Below, piece after piece: positions 43,334-52,223 of a stretch of DNA of 64,000 bases. Position 1 is the first letter of the stretch; every line of letters begins with the position of its first letter. Under the pieces are notes generated by a model. The model saw only the letters and a list, made by a program, of their open reading frames with translations. It searched no databases and was not told where the DNA came from. The position numbers and the translations under genes are program-made. The stretch covers positions 124,001-188,000 of the forward strand of contig NZ_JAPWGY010000004.1 of the NCBI RefSeq assembly GCF_027214005.1. Reading direction: 5' to 3'. The stretch comes from Kiloniella laminariae. Its GTDB lineage: Bacteria > Pseudomonadota > Alphaproteobacteria > Kiloniellales > Kiloniellaceae.

Positions 43334-44245
43334 TTATTCGCTCTTTTCCTTCAGTTTTTTGTAAGCGGCCTTTGGCCAGCGGCGATGAAGCCAGAGCCAT
43401 TGGCCGGGTGTTTCTCTGATCCAGCCTTCGAAAATCCGGTTTAGTTCTGTCATGCCTTCGAGACAATCCTGGTCTCGTTTGCCACTGTTGGGGAACTCGA
43501 GCGCATCATGGCAGATCAGATGAAAAGAGGCTGGCCCAGTTCGTTTGCATTGAATGGGAAAGACTGCAACGTCTGTTTTTGCCCCGAGAATGGCCGGAGC
43601 GGCAGGGCTCATTGCCGGGATTCCAAAGAAGGGAACTTCGACCCCGTCATTCATCTTCTGGTCGGCAAGCAAGCCAACAGCCTCTTTGTTACGAAGTGCC
43701 TTTAAGGAGGCTCTCGCGCCATCCACGCCCTTGGATGCTGAATGATTTCCGGTTGAGGTCCGGATATCGTCAATTATTTTGGCAACAAGCGGGTTGTTAG
43801 GCTGGCGCACAAGAATGGTCTGGGGATAGCCGAGCAACGCTGCCGTCATCGGCAGAATTTCCCAATTGCCAATATGGGCACCGATAAAAAGCAGGGCTTT
43901 GCCCTCTTTGCGCGGTTGCTGGAACTTCTCCAGCCCGCTTACTGTGATGTATTGGTCGTGCTTCTGGACAATTTCCCGCAGATGGGGGTATTCGAAGATA
44001 ACCCGGCCGAGATTATCCCACATGTCCCGGATTATCTGCTTGCGCTCAGTTGCAGAAAGCTCTGGCAAAGCCAGTTTCAGGTTCAAATCCGCCTTGCGGG
44101 TAATGCCGAGTGAAGGGCCAATAGACCGACCAAGAAACCCGCCAAAATTCGAACAGGCCTGAACTGGAAAAAGGCGAACCAGACGTAAAAGGGCGCGCAA
44201 GCCAAGAGCTTCAAATCTGTGACGGTAAGTGGGAACAGAGTTCAT
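43334..44245 (-). CDS. Lipid A late acyltransferase (LpxL/HtrB family)
   Basis: The 303-residue protein has a hydrophobic N terminus and the acyltransferase motif FIGAHIGNWEILPM (about 117-130, catalytic His of HxGNWE) and GLLADQKMNDGVEVPFFG (about 185-202). It transfers secondary acyl chains to lipid A at the inner membrane. Follows lpxK by 3 bases and ends the lipid A run; acyl chain and position cannot be told from the sequence. Confidence 0.86.
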   Translation of the reverse strand: MNSVPTYRHRFEALGLRALLRLVRLFPVQACSNFGGFLGRSIGPSLGITRKADLNLKLALPELSATERKQIIRDMWDNLGRVIFEYPHLREIVQKHDQYITVSGLEKFQQPRKEGKALLFIGAHIGNWEILPMTAALLGYPQTILVRQPNNPLVAKIIDDIRTSTGNHSASKGVDGARASLKALRNKEAVGLLADQKMNDGVEVPFFGIPAMSPAAPAILGAKTDVAVFPIQCKRTGPASFHLICHDALEFPNSGKRDQDCLEGMTELNRIFEGWIRETPGQWLWLHRRWPKAAYKKLKEKSE

Positions 44246-44248
44246 GGT

Positions 44249-45262
44249 CTAGTTGCCTGTAGCCTTGGAAAGCAAATCCTTGATAACCCCGGGATTATCC
44301 CAAACAGCGCGAATGGGCAAGCTGATGATTTCAAGTGGGGAGGCCGAAGGGATCAGACCATTAAGCTTTACGGTGTCTTTTTCCGTGGTCAGAATGAGTT
44401 TGGCTCCCTTGTGCTGGGCTTCCTGAATAATCTGTTGGATATCATGAGAGCTGTAGGGATGGTGATCGGGAAAATCCCGACGGCCAACCAGCTTCACACC
44501 AAGCTGTTCCAATGTTGTATAGAATTTTGACGGATAGCCGATACCTGCAAAGGCAAAGACCATTTTGTGATGCAAGTCAGGAAGGGTGCCCCCGCCAGCC
44601 CGAGGTCCAGGTTCTATATGAGCCTGGATGAGAGGGCAGTCCTGCAGGGAAGCAAAGATTTCCTGGTTTATCTCTGCTTGGGCCGATGGTTTAAGAAAAA
44701 CCACAGCATCAGCGCGGGAAAGTCCGGTTTTTATCGGTTCACGCAACGGGCCGGCAGGGAGAACGCGGCCATTGGAAAAGCCGTGCGTGGCATCGACAAC
44801 AATAAGAGATAAGTCCTTATAGAGGCCAGGATTTTGAAAGCCGTCATCCAGGAGAAGAATATCCGCACCTGCCGCGATGGCTGCTTTAGCACCGGCAACA
44901 CGATCCTTGCTGACCCAGATGGGAAAATCCCGGGCAAGAAGCAGGGGTTCGTCTCCGACTTCGGCTGGACTGTGAACTTCAGTTTGAACCAGCAGGGGAC
45001 CTGTGGCGCTTCCGCCGTAGCCACGGGAGATGATATGCGGGTTCTTGCCTTCTTCACTGAGCAACTGTGCCAGCGCGGCTGTAACGGGGGTTTTGCCGCT
45101 GCCTCCAGCCGTCAGGTTTCCAATGCAGATCACGGGTACGGATACATGCCTGGGTCGGGTGAAGCGGTGGCGCAGATTGCTGCCAAGGCTGTAGAGCAGA
45201 GAGGCAGGCAGAAGCAGAGTGCTGAGAATATTGCGGTGTTGCCAGAAATCAGGGGCGTGCAT
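44249..45262 (-). CDS. lpxK: Tetraacyldisaccharide 4'-kinase
   Basis: The 337-residue protein has an N-terminal membrane anchor (about 16-35), IGNLTAGGSGKTPVTAALAQ (about 48-67, Walker A), ISRGYGG (about 76-82), LLLDDGFQNPGLYKDLSLIVVD (about 134-155) and AFAGIGYPSKFY (about 238-249). It phosphorylates the lipid A disaccharide at 4'. The start at ATG 45262 (MHAPDFWQ) has AAGGGAG 6 bases upstream and overlaps the DUF374 stop by 14 bases. No waaA/kdtA gene lies between it and the acyltransferase-like gene, unlike several relatives. Confidence 0.9.
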   Translation of the reverse strand: MHAPDFWQHRNILSTLLLPASLLYSLGSNLRHRFTRPRHVSVPVICIGNLTAGGSGKTPVTAALAQLLSEEGKNPHIISRGYGGSATGPLLVQTEVHSPAEVGDEPLLLARDFPIWVSKDRVAGAKAAIAAGADILLLDDGFQNPGLYKDLSLIVVDATHGFSNGRVLPAGPLREPIKTGLSRADAVVFLKPSAQAEINQEIFASLQDCPLIQAHIEPGPRAGGGTLPDLHHKMVFAFAGIGYPSKFYTTLEQLGVKLVGRRDFPDHHPYSSHDIQQIIQEAQHKGAKLILTTEKDTVKLNGLIPSASPLEIISLPIRAVWDNPGVIKDLLSKATGN

Positions 45263-46010
45263 CCGCTGCTCCCTTTTCTGGCGGTGCTTCAAGGTCATTT
45301 GCCCTGAGAGGAGTTGCAGGCGTAATAGGGACGTGGCCAAAACAAAGATCAGCTTTACGCGTCAATTCGTTCAATTGCTCTTCCAGTTCAAGCCGATAAC
45401 TTTCCAGCTCCTCTTTACTCGCGTCTCTGGGAACAGCAATTGGCGTTCCCCAATGTATGATCCCGCGACCAAAAGGGAGAGGCAGGCAAAAACGATCCCA
45501 GGAATCAAAGATCTTGCGCGAGGAGACGTTGCCAGAGATCGCGATCATCGGACGCCCGGTCATTTGCGCAGCCTTGACCGCACCGTTCTTGGCGCGCATT
45601 CGGGGACCTTTAGGACCATCGGGTGTAATGCCGATCGCTCCGCCTTTATCAAGAGTACGTTTTAAGGTGACCAGTGCAGAAGCTCCACCGCGGCGACTGG
45701 AGCCTTCTACTGTTCTGAACCCGAGGTTTTCAATTGCCCTGGCAATCACCCGGCCATCGCGGTGGGCTGAAATCAGCATGTGAAAGCGACTGCGATCACT
45801 GTGTTTCCATGCATGAAACATCATGACCATTCTCGAGTGCCAGAAACAGCCAATGATATTGGCTTCCTGGTCGAGAAAAAGCCTTGTCTCATCGGGCATC
45901 ACTTCCTGCCAGCGGGTGGTCGCCCGAACCAGGGCAATATAGCTCGACATCATGCGGGCTATCAGGTTCTGAACCGGTACTGAACGGAGGAGCCGTTTGG
46001 AAAGTTTCAT
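45249..46010 (-). CDS. DUF374 lysophospholipid acyltransferase-like protein
   Basis: The 253-residue protein has GCFWHSRMVMMFHAWKH (about 54-70, catalytic HSR), LISAHRDGRVIARAIENLGF (about 79-98), GSSRRGGASAL and GITPDGPKGPRMRAK (about 127-141). This is the DUF374 subgroup of the LPLAT superfamily usually found in alphaproteobacterial LPS clusters, probably acylating a lipid A or Kdo-lipid A precursor. Lies 8 bases after msbA and overlaps lpxK. Confidence 0.85.
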   Translation of the reverse strand: MKLSKRLLRSVPVQNLIARMMSSYIALVRATTRWQEVMPDETRLFLDQEANIIGCFWHSRMVMMFHAWKHSDRSRFHMLISAHRDGRVIARAIENLGFRTVEGSSRRGGASALVTLKRTLDKGGAIGITPDGPKGPRMRAKNGAVKAAQMTGRPMIAISGNVSSRKIFDSWDRFCLPLPFGRGIIHWGTPIAVPRDASKEELESYRLELEEQLNELTRKADLCFGHVPITPATPLRANDLEAPPEKGAADARP

Positions 46011-46017
46011 TATACCT

Positions 46018-47880
46018 TTATCCGGGGAGGCCGATCTGGTTTTTTGCCATCAGGTTGGTTTCTGTCAGCGGTGATGCTGCCTCTGTATCAGACTGGGCTT
46101 CTTCGGCAAACTGCAGGCTGTAAAGTCGGGCATAGGCGCCGTCTTTTTCCAGCAATTCGCCATGTGATCCCTGTTCAATAATCTTTCCTCGATCCATAAC
46201 ATAGATGATATCAGCGTCAATAACCGTGGAAAGACGATGGGCTATCACCAGCGTTGTTCTTCCTTCCATAAGGATCTTCAGGGCATCCTGAACGTGGCGT
46301 TCTGATTCTGTGTCGAGGGCTGAAGTCGCTTCATCAAGCAGCAGGATCGGTGCATTCTTGATCATGGCCCGGGCGATGGCGACTCTCTGGCGTTGTCCAC
46401 CGGACAGACGTGAGCCCCGGGGGCCAACCAGGGTGTCATAACCATCAGGCAAGCTGCTGATAAAGTCATGGGCGTGGGCATTGCGTGCTGCTGTGATGAT
46501 CTCTTCTTCACTGGCAGCCGGGTTGCCGTAGGCGATGTTAGCACGGATGCTGTCATCAAAAAGTTGAATTTCCTGGCTGACCAAGGCAATGGACTGGCGC
46601 AGGCTTTCCAGCGTGGCATCGCGCACATCCTGCCCGTCAAGCGTGATACTGCCTTCGCTGACGTCATAGAAGCGGGGGATCAAATTGAGAATTGATGTCT
46701 TTCCTGCTCCTGAGGCACCCACCAGTGCAATGGTTTTATTGGCGGGGGCGTGAAGATTAATGTTTTGAAGAGCAGGGGCCTCATCACTGTATTTAAAGGT
46801 GACGTTGTTAAAGAAGACCTCACCCTTTTCGATCGTCAGTGGCCTCGCGTTCGGGACATCCTGGATATCAGGCTGGCTGTCCAGGACTGCGTAGACCCTG
46901 TGCGCGGAAGCAAGCCCGGCCTGCATGCTGGCGTTAAGTTTTGACAGTTTTTTGATCGGCTCATAAGCAAGCAGCAAAGCGGTTATGAAAGCAAAAAAAG
47001 AACCAGGGTCTTTGGTTCCCTGTATTACTTCATTGCCGCCATAAAGAATAACGACAGCAATCGCGATGCCACCCAGCGTTTCCATAATGGGAGACAGCAG
47101 GGAACTTGTCCTTGCTGATTTTATGTTCAGGTTCAAAACCTTGTGGATTACAGCTGAAACCCGCCGGGTTTCATGCTCTTCCATGTTATAGGCTTTGACA
47201 TGGCGAATTCCCTGGAAAGCTTCATCCAGCCGGGTGGTCAAGAGGCCGAGGCTTTCCTGCGTGTTATTTGAAACTTTGCGGATGCGACGGCCGGTTTTGG
47301 CAATAGGAAGAATTGCAGTCGGAAATGCTGCAAAGGCAACGGAAGCAAGAATCCAGTCTTGATAAAACATCATCCCAATCAGGCCCGCTGCCGTAAGGGT
47401 GTCTTTACCAATAGAGGTCAGCGTATTGGAGACAACACCTTTGAGCATGTTTGCGTCATTGAGAAAACGGGAGACCAGATTTCCGGGGGATTCTTCATGG
47501 AAATAGGCAAGATCCGCGCGCATCAATTTTCTGAAAAGCTGCTCCTGGATAGTGGCAATGATTTCCAGGCCGACACGTTGCATCAGCATTGTCTGGGCGT
47601 AGGTGGCAGCACCTTTAACCACAAAGATGGCAATAACACCCATGGCAATCGGCACAAGTAAATCAGCCTGTTTGTTCAGGAAAATATCATTGATGATAGG
47701 TTCCATCTGTTTGGCCAGCATGACGGTGCAGGCGGAAACCAGCGCCATAGCCAGGAGCGAGAGCCCGATTTTACCGAGTTGTCCGGTAACATAGTCCTTG
47801 AACAGGCGCTTGAGAAGAAAACGGGTTGAAGGATCACCCAATTTCATCTTGTTACTTTTATCATTCGACATCTTGTTCAT
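46018..47880 (-). CDS. msbA: Lipid A exporter, MsbA-type ABC transporter
   Basis: The 620-residue half-transporter has six TM helices (about 35-340). The nucleotide-binding domain has VGASGAGKTSILNLI (about 405-419, Walker A), the signature LSGGQRQRVAIARA (about 510-523) and ILLLDEATSALD (Walker B, about 531-542), then AHRLSTV. As a homodimer it flips core-lipid A across the inner membrane. The start is uncertain among ATGs at 47880 and 47871. Placed between pmbA and the DUF374/lpxK genes, supporting the lipid A role over a general drug exporter. Confidence 0.87.
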   Translation of the reverse strand: MNKMSNDKSNKMKLGDPSTRFLLKRLFKDYVTGQLGKIGLSLLAMALVSACTVMLAKQMEPIINDIFLNKQADLLVPIAMGVIAIFVVKGAATYAQTMLMQRVGLEIIATIQEQLFRKLMRADLAYFHEESPGNLVSRFLNDANMLKGVVSNTLTSIGKDTLTAAGLIGMMFYQDWILASVAFAAFPTAILPIAKTGRRIRKVSNNTQESLGLLTTRLDEAFQGIRHVKAYNMEEHETRRVSAVIHKVLNLNIKSARTSSLLSPIMETLGGIAIAVVILYGGNEVIQGTKDPGSFFAFITALLLAYEPIKKLSKLNASMQAGLASAHRVYAVLDSQPDIQDVPNARPLTIEKGEVFFNNVTFKYSDEAPALQNINLHAPANKTIALVGASGAGKTSILNLIPRFYDVSEGSITLDGQDVRDATLESLRQSIALVSQEIQLFDDSIRANIAYGNPAASEEEIITAARNAHAHDFISSLPDGYDTLVGPRGSRLSGGQRQRVAIARAMIKNAPILLLDEATSALDTESERHVQDALKILMEGRTTLVIAHRLSTVIDADIIYVMDRGKIIEQGSHGELLEKDGAYARLYSLQFAEEAQSDTEAASPLTETNLMAKNQIGLPG

Positions 47881-47957
47881 TTCTATTTGTCGCGGACCTT
47901 CAGGCGGTTTTATCCTGAATTCTCGTAAACTTCATATCCTTTTTACCGGGGGGCATA

Positions 47958-49304
47958 TTAGTTCCCGGCAACGGTCATTCCGTCAATTCTTACCGTAGGA
48001 GCATTACTGCCGTAGCGGAAAGTAAGGTCATTGGCGGGTGTCAGGTTAAGGAACATATCCTTAAGGTTTCCTGCAATAGTCGCCTCTGAAACCGGATAGA
48101 GTATTTCACCATTTTCAATCCAGTACCCACCTGCACCGCGGCTGTAATCCCCCGTCAGCCCGTTCACGCTCGAGCCCATCATCTCAGTGACAAACAGGCC
48201 TTGTTTGATATCCTTGATCAGCTCTTCCGGGGGCAGTTTTCCGGCTTCCATATAGAGGTTCGTCGGAGAAGGACCGGGGTTTCCTGATGTTCCGCGTGAA
48301 GCGTGCGCTGTACTGGTCAAGCCAAGCTGGCGCGCAGAACTCAGGCTGAGCAGCCAGGTCAAGAGTTCACCATTCTCAACGATGTTCTGCTTTCGATTGG
48401 CCAATCCTTCGCCATCAAAGGGTTTGGAACGTAATCCCCGGGCAAGGTGGGGATCATCAACGATGTTGATGCCCCGAGAGAAAATCTGTTTCCCGAGAGA
48501 GTTTTTGAGGAAACTGGTGCCGCGGGCAATGGCTGGTCCTGTAATCGCACCGATCATGTGCCCCATAATACTTGTCGAGACCCGGGGGTCAAAAACAACA
48601 GAGATATTGTTGGTGGTCTTCGGTTTACGAGGATTTAGCCGTCGCATAGCCTTGTTGCCAGCACTGAGTCCGATTTCCTGTGCAGACATCAGGTCGTTGC
48701 CATAAACGGCGCTGGAAAAATCATAATCTCGTTCCATCCCGGCTTTTTCCCCGGCGAGAACCGAGACCGAAAGGGAGTGACCGGACGAATTGTACGCTCC
48801 GGCAAAGCCGTTGGAAGCGACCATGGCAATGGAGGCCTCGCCCCAACTGGCTTCGGCGCCACCTGAATTACTTACACCTTCAATTGAAAGTGCAGCTTCT
48901 TCACAGTCCCGAGCCCGGGCAATCAGTTCTTCGGCTGTCGGTTCAACCGGGTCATATATATCCAGCTCCGGGATTGTACGGGCAATATCTTTGGGATCTG
49001 CTATTCCGGAATAAGGATCTTCGGGCACTGCGCGCGCCATGGCAACTACGCGTTCAACCAGCTGATCAAGAGCTTCTGATGATGTGTCTGTGGAGGAAAC
49101 AACCGCGTTGCGTTTTCCAATGAAAACCCGAAGCCCGAGATCTTTGCTTTCTTCGCGTTCGAGTTTCTCCATTTTCCCCATACGTTGGGCATGGGATACA
49201 GATACGGACCTGAACATCACGGCATCCGCCGAATCAGCTCCTGAGGACTTCGCTTTTTTTAAAAGGTCTTCAAGCAGATTCAGGGATTCGTTGGGTGCTG
49301 ACAT
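47958..49304 (-). CDS. pmbA: TldE/PmbA-type metalloprotease subunit
   Basis: The 448-residue protein has the N-terminal region with KKAKSSGADSADAVMFRS, RVFIGKRNAVVSST, the ISVVFDPRVSTSIMGHMIGAI stretch (about 225-245) and the C-terminal GLTGDYSRGAGGYWIENGEI (about 384-403). It lacks the HExxxH zinc motif of TldD, so it is the TldE partner; TldD/TldE act on small peptides such as microcin precursors and gyrase-inhibitor toxins. No tldD is in the window. First gene of the leftward lipid A run, a common alphaproteobacterial neighbour. Confidence 0.88.
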   Translation of the reverse strand: MSAPNESLNLLEDLLKKAKSSGADSADAVMFRSVSVSHAQRMGKMEKLEREESKDLGLRVFIGKRNAVVSSTDTSSEALDQLVERVVAMARAVPEDPYSGIADPKDIARTIPELDIYDPVEPTAEELIARARDCEEAALSIEGVSNSGGAEASWGEASIAMVASNGFAGAYNSSGHSLSVSVLAGEKAGMERDYDFSSAVYGNDLMSAQEIGLSAGNKAMRRLNPRKPKTTNNISVVFDPRVSTSIMGHMIGAITGPAIARGTSFLKNSLGKQIFSRGINIVDDPHLARGLRSKPFDGEGLANRKQNIVENGELLTWLLSLSSARQLGLTSTAHASRGTSGNPGPSPTNLYMEAGKLPPEELIKDIKQGLFVTEMMGSSVNGLTGDYSRGAGGYWIENGEILYPVSEATIAGNLKDMFLNLTPANDLTFRYGSNAPTVRIDGMTVAGN

Positions 49305-49539
49305 CGGGGATCCTTATGTAAAATATCTTTGAGCCTATATATAGGCCAGCTCGGCCTGACGATAAAGCAGCTGCTGCAGGTTTATTTCTGTATGACGGGA
49401 AGTAGACGACATGGAATGAGTTCAGAAGTTCTGTTTTGTTTATGTCGCGTCGTTTGTGCCACATATCTAAAGTTGAAAGTTGTGCTGGTGAAAGGGGGAA
49501 TTCTCATCTAAACAAAAATATCATTTTTTTGGAGGTATT

Positions 49540-49920
49540 ATGGGTTTTCTTGGAAACAGACAGTGTATTGGGCTTTCAGTTTTAGCGATTTCACTTGGAC
49601 TTATGGGGTGCCAGACAACGGGGTCAAGTATTCCTGGAGAAGGGAAAGTTTTAGCTGATTATCCGCTGGTTTTTTGTGCAAAGGATGGCTCTAAAACTCA
49701 ACTGGTTGCCTATAAGAATCTGGACCATGCTCCGCGTACGAATTCAGTTTCTCCCTATTGTGATAAAGCAGCCTATGAAAAAGGAGAAATTTCCGGGTAC
49801 CTTAAGGAAAACGGATACTTCTTTTCTGGCTTGAAGGGCGAATTTCATATCGTCTGTGCAGAAGGTTTCATTTCCCTTTCCGATCCGTTCGAAATTCCAG
49901 ATTCCTGTTCATTGCAATAA
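49540..49920 (+). CDS. Small lipoprotein of unknown function
   Basis: The 126-residue lipoprotein has the signal GLSVLAISLGLMGC (lipobox LMGC, Cys about 24). The mature part has four cysteines (about 46, 73, 104 and 122) likely to form two disulfides in the periplasm; the LVFCAKDGSKTQL and FHIVCAEGF strands suggest a small beta domain. No family recognised. Preceded by a good ribosome site (GGAGG) and followed by a terminator shared with leuA. Confidence 0.68.
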   Translation: MGFLGNRQCIGLSVLAISLGLMGCQTTGSSIPGEGKVLADYPLVFCAKDGSKTQLVAYKNLDHAPRTNSVSPYCDKAAYEKGEISGYLKENGYFFSGLKGEFHIVCAEGFISLSDPFEIPDSCSLQ

Positions 49921-49969
49921 TCTGGTTTGAGAAGGCTTCTGTAACTCTGCTTCGTTACACAGGTAAGTA

Positions 49970-50008
49970 AAAACAGCCGTGGGAAATTTATCCTACGGCT
50001 GTTTTTAT
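49970..50008. terminator. Bidirectional terminator between the lipoprotein gene and leuA
   Basis: AAAACAGCCGT (about 49970-49980) pairs with ACGGCTGTTTTT (about 49996-50007) around a GGGAAATTTATCCT loop; T and A runs on both sides serve both convergent genes. Confidence 0.85.
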
Positions 50009-50030
50009 GAATACTCTGTCGAAGGATAGA

Positions 50031-51704
50031 TTATTTGCCCAGAATCTGATTGGTCGCAGATACTATTGCCCGGATTGAGGCAACGGTGGTGTTCGAATCG
50101 ATACCGATACCCCAGACAGTTTGACCGTCATCGGTTTTCAGTTCGAGGTAGGCGACAGCCTTTGCGTCGGATCCGTGGGTCAGAGAATGCTGATGATAGT
50201 CTTCGACACTGAGGCTGACACCCAGGTTTTCGGCAACAGCGTTGATAAAACCTGCGACGGGACCATTGCCTTTACCCATGATCTGCCGGGCTTCGCCGTT
50301 AAAATTGATCTGGGCAGTCAGGTGGCGGATCTCTGCCGCATGCGTGTCCGGCACCGTGGTGTGGCTTTTGAATTGCAAAGGTGTTGACCAGCGCAGATAG
50401 GACTCGTCAAAAGTCTCCCAGATGACTTCTGGGGTGATTTCTTTTCCCGTGGTTTCGGCAATATGTTGAATTCTTTTCGAGAAGTCCACCTGCAGTGCCT
50501 TGGGCAGCTCCATGTGATAGTCGGTTTGCATGATATAGGCTACGCCGCCTTTACCAGACTGGCTATTGATCCGGATGATCGCTTCATAACTGCGCCCAAT
50601 ATCCTGGGGATCGATGGGCAGATAGGGAACTTCCCAGAGATCTTCATTACTTGCCTTCAGTGCGGTCATGCCTTTTTTGATCGCGTCCTGATGCGAGCCA
50701 GAGAAGGCGGTGTAGACCAGTTCTCCGACCCAGGGATGACGGGGGTGAACAGGAAGCTGGTTGCAGTATTCCGCAGTATCCTTGATCCTGTTGATATCCG
50801 AGATGTCCAGCTTTGGATCAACGCCCTGAGTCATCATATTAACAGCCAGAGTGACAAGGTCGACGTTTCCTGTGCGTTCGCCATTGCCAAACAGTGTTCC
50901 TTCAACACGGTCAGCCCCTGCGAGTAAACCCAGCTCGGTTGCCGCAATTCCTGTACCGCGATCATTGTGCGGGTGCAGACTGATTATGACAGAATCCCGG
51001 TTTTTGATGTTGGCACAGAACCATTCAATCTGGTCTGCGTGAACGTTAGGGGTAGACATCTCGACGGTGGCTGGCAGATTCAGGATAACCTTGTTTTCGG
51101 GGCTGGCTTCCCAAACATCCATTACAGCCTCACAGATATCACGGGCAAAAGGCAACTCCGTTCCGGTGAAGCTCTCTGGCGAATACTGGTGGATGATTTT
51201 GGTGCCAGGGACTGTCGGGATCAATTCCTTGATCAGCTCTGCCCCCTTGACAGCAATATCGATGATTCCCTGCTTGTCTTCCCGGAAAACCACACGTCTT
51301 TGCAGCTCTGAAGTCGAGTTATAGAGATGTACAATGGCGCTTTTGGCACCCTGGATGCTTTCAAAAGTCCGCCTGATCAGATGCTCGCGGGCCTGGGTCA
51401 GAACCTGAATGGTGACGTCATCAGGAATCATGTCCTTTTCAATGAGCATGCGCAGGAAATCAAAATCGGTCTGGGAAGCGGAAGGAAAGCCAACCTCGAT
51501 TTCCTTGAAGCCCATCTCAACCAGCAGATTGAACATTTTTTTCTTGCGAGTGGTATCCATTGGCTCAATGAGAGCCTGGTTGCCGTCGCGAAGATCAACG
51601 GAACACCAAATCGGGGCCTGGGTGATGGTCTTGTTCGGCCAGGAGCGGTTTTCCAGTTTTACCTGTTCAAAGGCACGGTATCTCTCAAATGGCATTTTCT
51701 GCAT
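50031..51704 (-). CDS. leuA: 2-isopropylmalate synthase
   Basis: This protein of about 557 residues belongs to the longer LeuA type. It has FERYRAFEQVKLENRSWP, then the catalytic WCSVDLRDGNQALIEPMD (about 34-51), ISLHPHNDRGTGIAATELGL (about 239-258, metal His), FGNGERTGNVDLV, and a C-terminal LeuA regulatory domain (about 430-550) for leucine feedback. It condenses 2-ketoisovalerate and acetyl-CoA. Start chosen at ATG 51704 behind GGAGAG with 7-base spacing; the frame extends 19 codons further without family likeness. A long leader with small ORFs precedes it. Confidence 0.93.
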   Translation of the reverse strand: MQKMPFERYRAFEQVKLENRSWPNKTITQAPIWCSVDLRDGNQALIEPMDTTRKKKMFNLLVEMGFKEIEVGFPSASQTDFDFLRMLIEKDMIPDDVTIQVLTQAREHLIRRTFESIQGAKSAIVHLYNSTSELQRRVVFREDKQGIIDIAVKGAELIKELIPTVPGTKIIHQYSPESFTGTELPFARDICEAVMDVWEASPENKVILNLPATVEMSTPNVHADQIEWFCANIKNRDSVIISLHPHNDRGTGIAATELGLLAGADRVEGTLFGNGERTGNVDLVTLAVNMMTQGVDPKLDISDINRIKDTAEYCNQLPVHPRHPWVGELVYTAFSGSHQDAIKKGMTALKASNEDLWEVPYLPIDPQDIGRSYEAIIRINSQSGKGGVAYIMQTDYHMELPKALQVDFSKRIQHIAETTGKEITPEVIWETFDESYLRWSTPLQFKSHTTVPDTHAAEIRHLTAQINFNGEARQIMGKGNGPVAGFINAVAENLGVSLSVEDYHQHSLTHGSDAKAVAYLELKTDDGQTVWGIGIDSNTTVASIRAIVSATNQILGK

Positions 51705-51836
51705 TTTTATGCTCTCCAACGGTCCGGGGCGCTCTGGCATCTGTGCTTTTCGGCGCAACATCCGGCATGTCTAAACTTTTATCTGATATTTGGAAATAGC
51801 GGCAGTGCATAGGAAGCATCTTCAGTTCATATACAT

Positions 51837-51874
51837 ACGATCACCGGGGGCCGCTTACAGGCCCCGATGATCGT
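51837..51874 (-). promoter_or_regulatory. Strong leader hairpin upstream of leuA
   Basis: Minus-strand arms 51874-51860 and 51852-51837 pair over about 15 bp with one mismatch around the 7-base loop 51859-51853. The stop codon of a 41-codon open frame lies in the loop. No T run follows, so it is not a classical terminator; it may act on translation or message stability. Confidence 0.5.
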
Positions 51875-51980
51875 GGGTAAGTCGCAGGTTGCCCCAAGTC
51901 TGACGCAGGACAAAACGTTGTTCGTAAGTACCAGATGGCTCTAACAAAAGACGAGCCGACAAAATATGAGAAGTAATCAT
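51855..51980 (-). CDS. Possible 41-residue leader ORF upstream of leuA
   Basis: The ATG at 51980 opens 41 codons ending at a TAA in the loop of the strong hairpin. It contains eight Leu codons, three of them consecutive (CTT TTG TTA, residues 11-13). The ribosome site is weak (GGAATACCG). The placement and the Leu run fit a leucine-sensing leader peptide or a regulatory reading frame, but expression is unproven and no known leader family was recognised. Confidence 0.3.
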   Translation of the reverse strand: MITSHILSARLLLEPSGTYEQRFVLRQTWGNLRLTHDHRGL

Positions 51981-52034
51981 TACAGCGGTATTCCGTTAAT
52001 TCCGAGTTGCAAATAGCAGCACGACCGGCTCTCT

Positions 52035-52100
52035 TCAGGAGGCCGGGGTGATAAGTCGCCCTAGAAGGCGTGTGCTCAGAATGGGTCCGCGTTTAATCAT
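52035..52100 (-). CDS. Possible 21-residue Leu/Ile-rich leader peptide of leuA
   Basis: The ATG at 52100 opens 21 codons (start MIKRGPILSTRLLGRLI) with four Leu and three Ile, ending at a TGA within a small CCGGC/GCCGG hairpin (52046-52042 with 52029-52025). The predicted transcription start is at or next to the ATG, so the peptide could be read from a leaderless message, as reported for the trp leader of rhizobia. Attenuation control of leuA is inferred, not shown. Confidence 0.4.
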   Translation of the reverse strand: MIKRGPILSTRLLGRLITPAS

Positions 52101-52106
52101 GAGGTA

Positions 52107-52135
52107 AAGATGCGGTGCAATGCAGCCAGGGTCAA
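52107..52135 (-). promoter_or_regulatory. Likely leuA promoter
   Basis: On the minus strand, TTGACC (52135-52130) and CATCTT (52112-52107) are separated by 17 bases. The -35 is close to consensus, the -10 modest. The transcript would start near 52100, about 400 bases before the leuA start codon, which leaves a long leader. Confidence 0.5.
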
Positions 52136-52223
52136 GCCCTTAATCCGACAATTTGTCTCAATATCGTAAATTAAAAAAGGTAAACTGGATTACTCTGTTT
52201 AAATCATAATGTTGTGTTTGAAC

